NCBI GenBank assembly: GCA_024697185.1
Contig: JAILGB010000031.1
Location: forward strand, 1 to 42,524
Length of the DNA: 42,524 bases
Direction of reading: 5' to 3'
DNA from: Opitutales bacterium
GTDB lineage: Bacteria; Verrucomicrobiota; Verrucomicrobiia; Opitutales; UBA953
Shown here: one piece after another, positions 40,326-42,524 of the stretch
How positions within the stretch are numbered: the stretch's first letter is position 1
Layout of the letters: every line of letters starts with the position of its first letter
Translations under genes and position numbers: made by a program
The notes under the pieces: generated by a model
Told to the model about the DNA's origin: nothing
Database searches by the model: none
Seen by the model: the letters and a program-made list of their open reading frames with translations, nothing else

Positions 40326-41792
40326 TTATTCCGACAAGCGCCCGATTTCCTCGACAAGCTCCGACAAAGCTTTGCCACAGTCACCCTTCAAGCCTTTTTC
40401 GACGGTGAAATCTTTTTTTAGGATCTCCTCAAGCTTCGCGCGGTCGGCAGCGGAAAGCCGTTCCCGCAAGAGGCGGATTTTTTCGTAATCCTCGATCCCG
40501 TCGCGCAGGGCTTCAAAACGCAATGTCGTTTCGTTGGGCGGATAAACGAGAAAACAATCGCCCGCCGCCCAGTTTCGCGCGCGATGTTTGGTGTTTTTAA
40601 AAGGATCTTCCGTCCAGGAATTGTAAGCCCAGCGCAAAAAGCCGTCCAAGTTTTGGGCGGCGGCAAAAATCGGCAGCCAATGCGCTTCATCGAGCGGCGA
40701 GTGCGGAAAAGTGTTGGGGTGTTCGGGATTGCAGCAGACGTAAAAAGTCGTCGTTTTGCCCGCCTTGCGCCGTGTCGCCGCGAGTTCGTCGATGCCGGAG
40801 CAATGTTGAAAAACCGGCGAGAGATCTTGGGCGAAATCCTGTGCCCGCGAAGCGCGATCGACGGCGCTCGCGATTTTCAGTTGCGGAGCGGCTTTGGCGA
40901 GCACGTCGCGCGCCGCCTTCGCCATCGCATCGGGGCGTTCGTCGAGCCCGATCGCCGTTTTCGCCGTCCAGCCTTTTTCGTCCAGATGTTTGACAAAATC
41001 TTTTAAGAACGCCGACCAAGTTTCCTCGAACAACGGCGTTCCCGGCTCGAGTTTCATTTTTTTCATATTGCCGTCCGCGTCGTAGTAGCCGAGATTTTTT
41101 GACCACGGGAGCATTGTGTAGCAGTTGATTTGGCGGTCGATCCCGCAAGTCTCCATGAACGCGACCCATTTGTCAAACGCCGTGTAGTCAAAATGCCAGT
41201 TCCCGTTTTCGTGACGCGTCCAACGCACCATCGAATGCCAATCGTCCCAAGTCTGATGATCCCACGGCTCTTCGATAATCGACGCCGTCACCACTTTTTG
41301 TCCCGCTTGCGCCAAGCGCGTCATCAGAGGCCGCATAGCTTCAAAATGCCGGTCGCTCCACAACGGAACCCGGCACCAGCGCGCCACAGCCTCAGGGTGT
41401 TGCCAGAGATCGAGATAAAAATGCCATTCGGACGGCGGCGGCAAAACGGCGGGAACGACTTTCAGCGTATCCACGAGCTCTCCGTTGATGCGCAAATCAT
41501 AAGTTCCCGGCCGCGCATCGGCGGGAACGTCCGCCTGCAGCACAAGATATTGTTCATCCTGCATAAAAACCGGATACGGCAACAGCACATCATTATAATA
41601 ACCGCCCTCGCCTTTGACCTTGTGCGCATACAAAACCCGCAACGGGAGCGCATCGCCGAGCGACAGATGCAAAGCTTCGCCCATTGAGATTTTAGGGAAA
41701 TGAAAAGTGACGCGCTCGCCGCGCCACGCGACTTGCTCCGCCATCGCGGGAACGAGCGACAAAAACGCCAAAACAAACGATAAAAATTTCAT
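40326..41792 (-). CDS. Secreted GH123-like glycoside hydrolase (DUF4091)
   Basis: The 488-residue protein has a signal peptide (1-18, MKFLSFVLAFLSLVPAMA). A beta-sandwich (about 20-115, ending DTLKVVPAVLPP) is followed by a TIM-barrel DUF4091 domain (about 120-488). AIGLDERPD carries the adjacent Asp-Glu that catalyse in GH123, and FLRWAYNSWTEDP plus AAGDCFLVYPP and EALRDGIEDYEKIRLL are characteristic. Characterised GH123 enzymes are beta-N-acetylgalactosaminidases acting on glycolipids through substrate assistance; others in this family are untested. Together with GH89 it suggests foraging on host glycans. A weak GAGG lies just before the ATG. Confidence 0.85.
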   Translation of the reverse strand: MKFLSFVLAFLSLVPAMAEQVAWRGERVTFHFPKISMGEALHLSLGDALPLRVLYAHKVKGEGGYYNDVLLPYPVFMQDEQYLVLQADVPADARPGTYDLRINGELVDTLKVVPAVLPPPSEWHFYLDLWQHPEAVARWCRVPLWSDRHFEAMRPLMTRLAQAGQKVVTASIIEEPWDHQTWDDWHSMVRWTRHENGNWHFDYTAFDKWVAFMETCGIDRQINCYTMLPWSKNLGYYDADGNMKKMKLEPGTPLFEETWSAFLKDFVKHLDEKGWTAKTAIGLDERPDAMAKAARDVLAKAAPQLKIASAVDRASRAQDFAQDLSPVFQHCSGIDELAATRRKAGKTTTFYVCCNPEHPNTFPHSPLDEAHWLPIFAAAQNLDGFLRWAYNSWTEDPFKNTKHRARNWAAGDCFLVYPPNETTLRFEALRDGIEDYEKIRLLRERLSAADRAKLEEILKKDFTVEKGLKGDCGKALSELVEEIGRLSE

Positions 41793-41819
41793 CTCAATCC
41801 TCAGGTTTCAAAAAGCGGT

Positions 41820-42359
41820 TCAGTCCCCCGTTCCCGTGTTTTCGTCATAAACCGAAAACGTTTTTCTGCGGCAAGGCGCATCCGCCCCCGGCTCCTCATC
41901 GCCATTTTTTGGCAAATGATAACGGCAATTTTCGTGCGGGCAGCTCACCACGACTTGAAAATGTTGCGAAACGAAATCGAAGTCCGTTCCCGCCAAAAGC
42001 TTATTGACATATTCTCCAAAGTCCGGCGATTCGAAGCCGAGCACACGGGAGCAATTTTGGCAAAGCAACTGACTCGACCGCACCCCCAAATCCTTTGTGC
42101 TCACATAATGTTTGTCGTTATGACCGACATCGACTTCGTTCAAAATCCTGGCGCGCACCAATTCCGGCAAATGCCGGTAAACCGTCGCGAGGGAAATTTC
42201 CGGATCGACTTTTTTCACCTCCGCCAACAAACGGTCGGCGTTAAAATGGCCCTTCATCCCGTAAGCGACAGAGCAAATGGTGCGCCGCGGGCGCGTGCTC
42301 CGCAAACCTAAATGTGTCATTTTCTTAATCAAATCTAAAACCGGGGAAAGGTCAGCCAT
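41820..42359 (-). CDS. Fur-family transcriptional regulator
   Basis: This 179-residue metalloregulator has an N-terminal winged helix with GHFNADRLLAEVKK and ISLATVYRHLPELVRARIL (recognition helix). A C-terminal dimerisation domain has zinc-binding CQNC and CPHENC pairs. Fur, PerR and Zur share this plan. The regulated metal or peroxide cannot be read from sequence, and the metal-sensing His/Asp set was not assigned. The last 25 residues form a variable tail. Confidence 0.88.
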   Translation of the reverse strand: MADLSPVLDLIKKMTHLGLRSTRPRRTICSVAYGMKGHFNADRLLAEVKKVDPEISLATVYRHLPELVRARILNEVDVGHNDKHYVSTKDLGVRSSQLLCQNCSRVLGFESPDFGEYVNKLLAGTDFDFVSQHFQVVVSCPHENCRYHLPKNGDEEPGADAPCRRKTFSVYDENTGTGD

Positions 42360-42434
42360 AAATTTATAATAACAAAACTTCCCTCAAAGTTCTAAACAAT
42401 ATCTCAAATACAAAAAATTGCCCGACGACAAAAG

Positions 42435-42457
42435 AAAAAAGCCGCCTATTCAGCGAC
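42435..42457 (-). terminator. Weak intrinsic terminator overlapping the stop of the AT-hook gene
   Basis: A 5-bp stem with a T-G pair, a loop containing the stop codon, and then TTTTTT on the minus strand. The stem is short, so confidence is modest. Confidence 0.35.
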
Positions 42458-42524
42458 TTTTTCTTCTTTTTTGGGACGTCCGCGACGCTTGGGCTTGGCA
42501 GAAGTCTCTTCCGTTTTTTTCTTG
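42446..42524 (-). CDS. C-terminus of a basic protein with an AT-hook-like motif, 5' end off window
   Basis: Reading the minus strand from the right edge gives 25 residues and a TAG: KKKTEETSAKPK, RRGRPKK, EEKVAE. RGRPKK is the AT-hook core that binds the minor groove of A/T-rich DNA. Such tails occur on nucleoid-associated proteins, Rho and some ribosomal or DNA-binding proteins, so no identity is claimed. A weak stem (GTCGC/GCGGC) followed by six T residues overlaps the stop codon. Confidence 0.6.
   Translation of the reverse strand, partial: KKKTEETSAKPKRRGRPKKEEKVAE

Larger units (their letters stand above)
1..42524. repeat. Highly iterated octamer CGTTCCCG/CGGGAACG
   Basis: By hand I counted about 185 exact copies (roughly 103 as CGTTCCCG and 82 as CGGGAACG on the plus strand), or one per 230 bp. 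About two would be expected for this composition. Most copies extend to GCGTTCCCGC. They occur in genes in all six reading senses and in intergenic DNA. Copies are scarce in the most conserved genes: none in ilvE, none between about 18830 and 20140, and none in about 10560-11800 of ilvA. Confidence 0.9.

Noticed and set aside
1-42524. Reading the dispersed octamers as a CRISPR array
   Set aside because: Copies are 8-10 bp, irregularly spaced and in both orientations, mostly inside genes; there are no uniform repeats and spacers and no cas genes.
1-42524. Octamer as a Chi-like polar recombination signal
   Set aside because: The hand count is nearly even between strands (about 103 to 82), although nearly all genes lie on one strand; Chi sites are usually strongly skewed. 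Whole-genome skew could still change this.

Overview
The window is one GC-rich bacterial chromosome segment with almost every gene on the minus strand. Only ilvA and the aminotransferase after it are on the plus strand. The gene content points to a Gram-negative, probably anaerobic, host-associated bacterium, most likely a member of the Verrucomicrobiota (Opitutae-like). Supporting points are complete lipid A/Kdo genes (lpxC-fabZ fusion, lpxA, waaA), a murC-murB fusion, PEP-CTERM sorting tails, autotransporter-type beta-strand repeats, an anaerobic NrdG activase, and two hexosaminidase-type glycosidases (GH89, GH123) suited to mucin-like glycans. The taxonomy is inferred from gene architecture only.

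Layout: 1-937 is the start of a secreted beta-strand-repeat protein that runs off the left edge. 938-1308 and 9560-10025 are gene-free and hold two related, inverted-repeat-bounded elements. 1309-9559 is an envelope operon read leftward: fabH, a BamD-like gene, an LptE-like gene, murC-murB, a SpoIIE-type phosphatase and nnrDE. Two tRNA genes (Ala-CGC, Leu-UAA) follow, then ilvA and an aminotransferase on plus, convergent with ilvE and trxA. 14375-20280 holds a tail-anchored Pro/Ala protein, GH89, rsmG, lpxA and lpxC-fabZ. 20383-23291 is a tandem cluster of three secreted cysteine proteases resembling streptococcal IdeS/Mac (peptidase family C66), each ending in a near-identical PEP-CTERM tail. 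23529-27700 is waaA, nrdG, a DUF218 gene and a fused solute-binding/permease protein. 27785-34747 is purF, an N-carbamoylputrescine amidase, ribD, a membrane protein, sua5 and mtaB. 34924-36783 holds hpf, cmk and a pseudopilin. 36886-41792 holds a CPBP protease, leuB, folB, hemE and GH123. A Fur-family regulator and the tail of an AT-hook protein close the window.

Two signals go beyond ordinary annotation. First, the octamer CGTTCCCG/CGGGAACG (usually extended to GCGTTCCCGC) occurs about 185 times by hand count, on both strands, in all reading frames and in intergenic DNA, where about two would be expected. Inverted pairs form transcription terminators, as uptake sequences do in Neisseria and Haemophilus, so this may be an undescribed DNA uptake or other genome-wide motif. 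Second, the three IdeS-like proteases keep the Lys/Cys/His/Asp/Asp constellation of IdeS with nearly the same spacing, but carry exosortase sorting tails. Several promoters place TATAAT so close to the start codon that the messages should be leaderless or nearly so.
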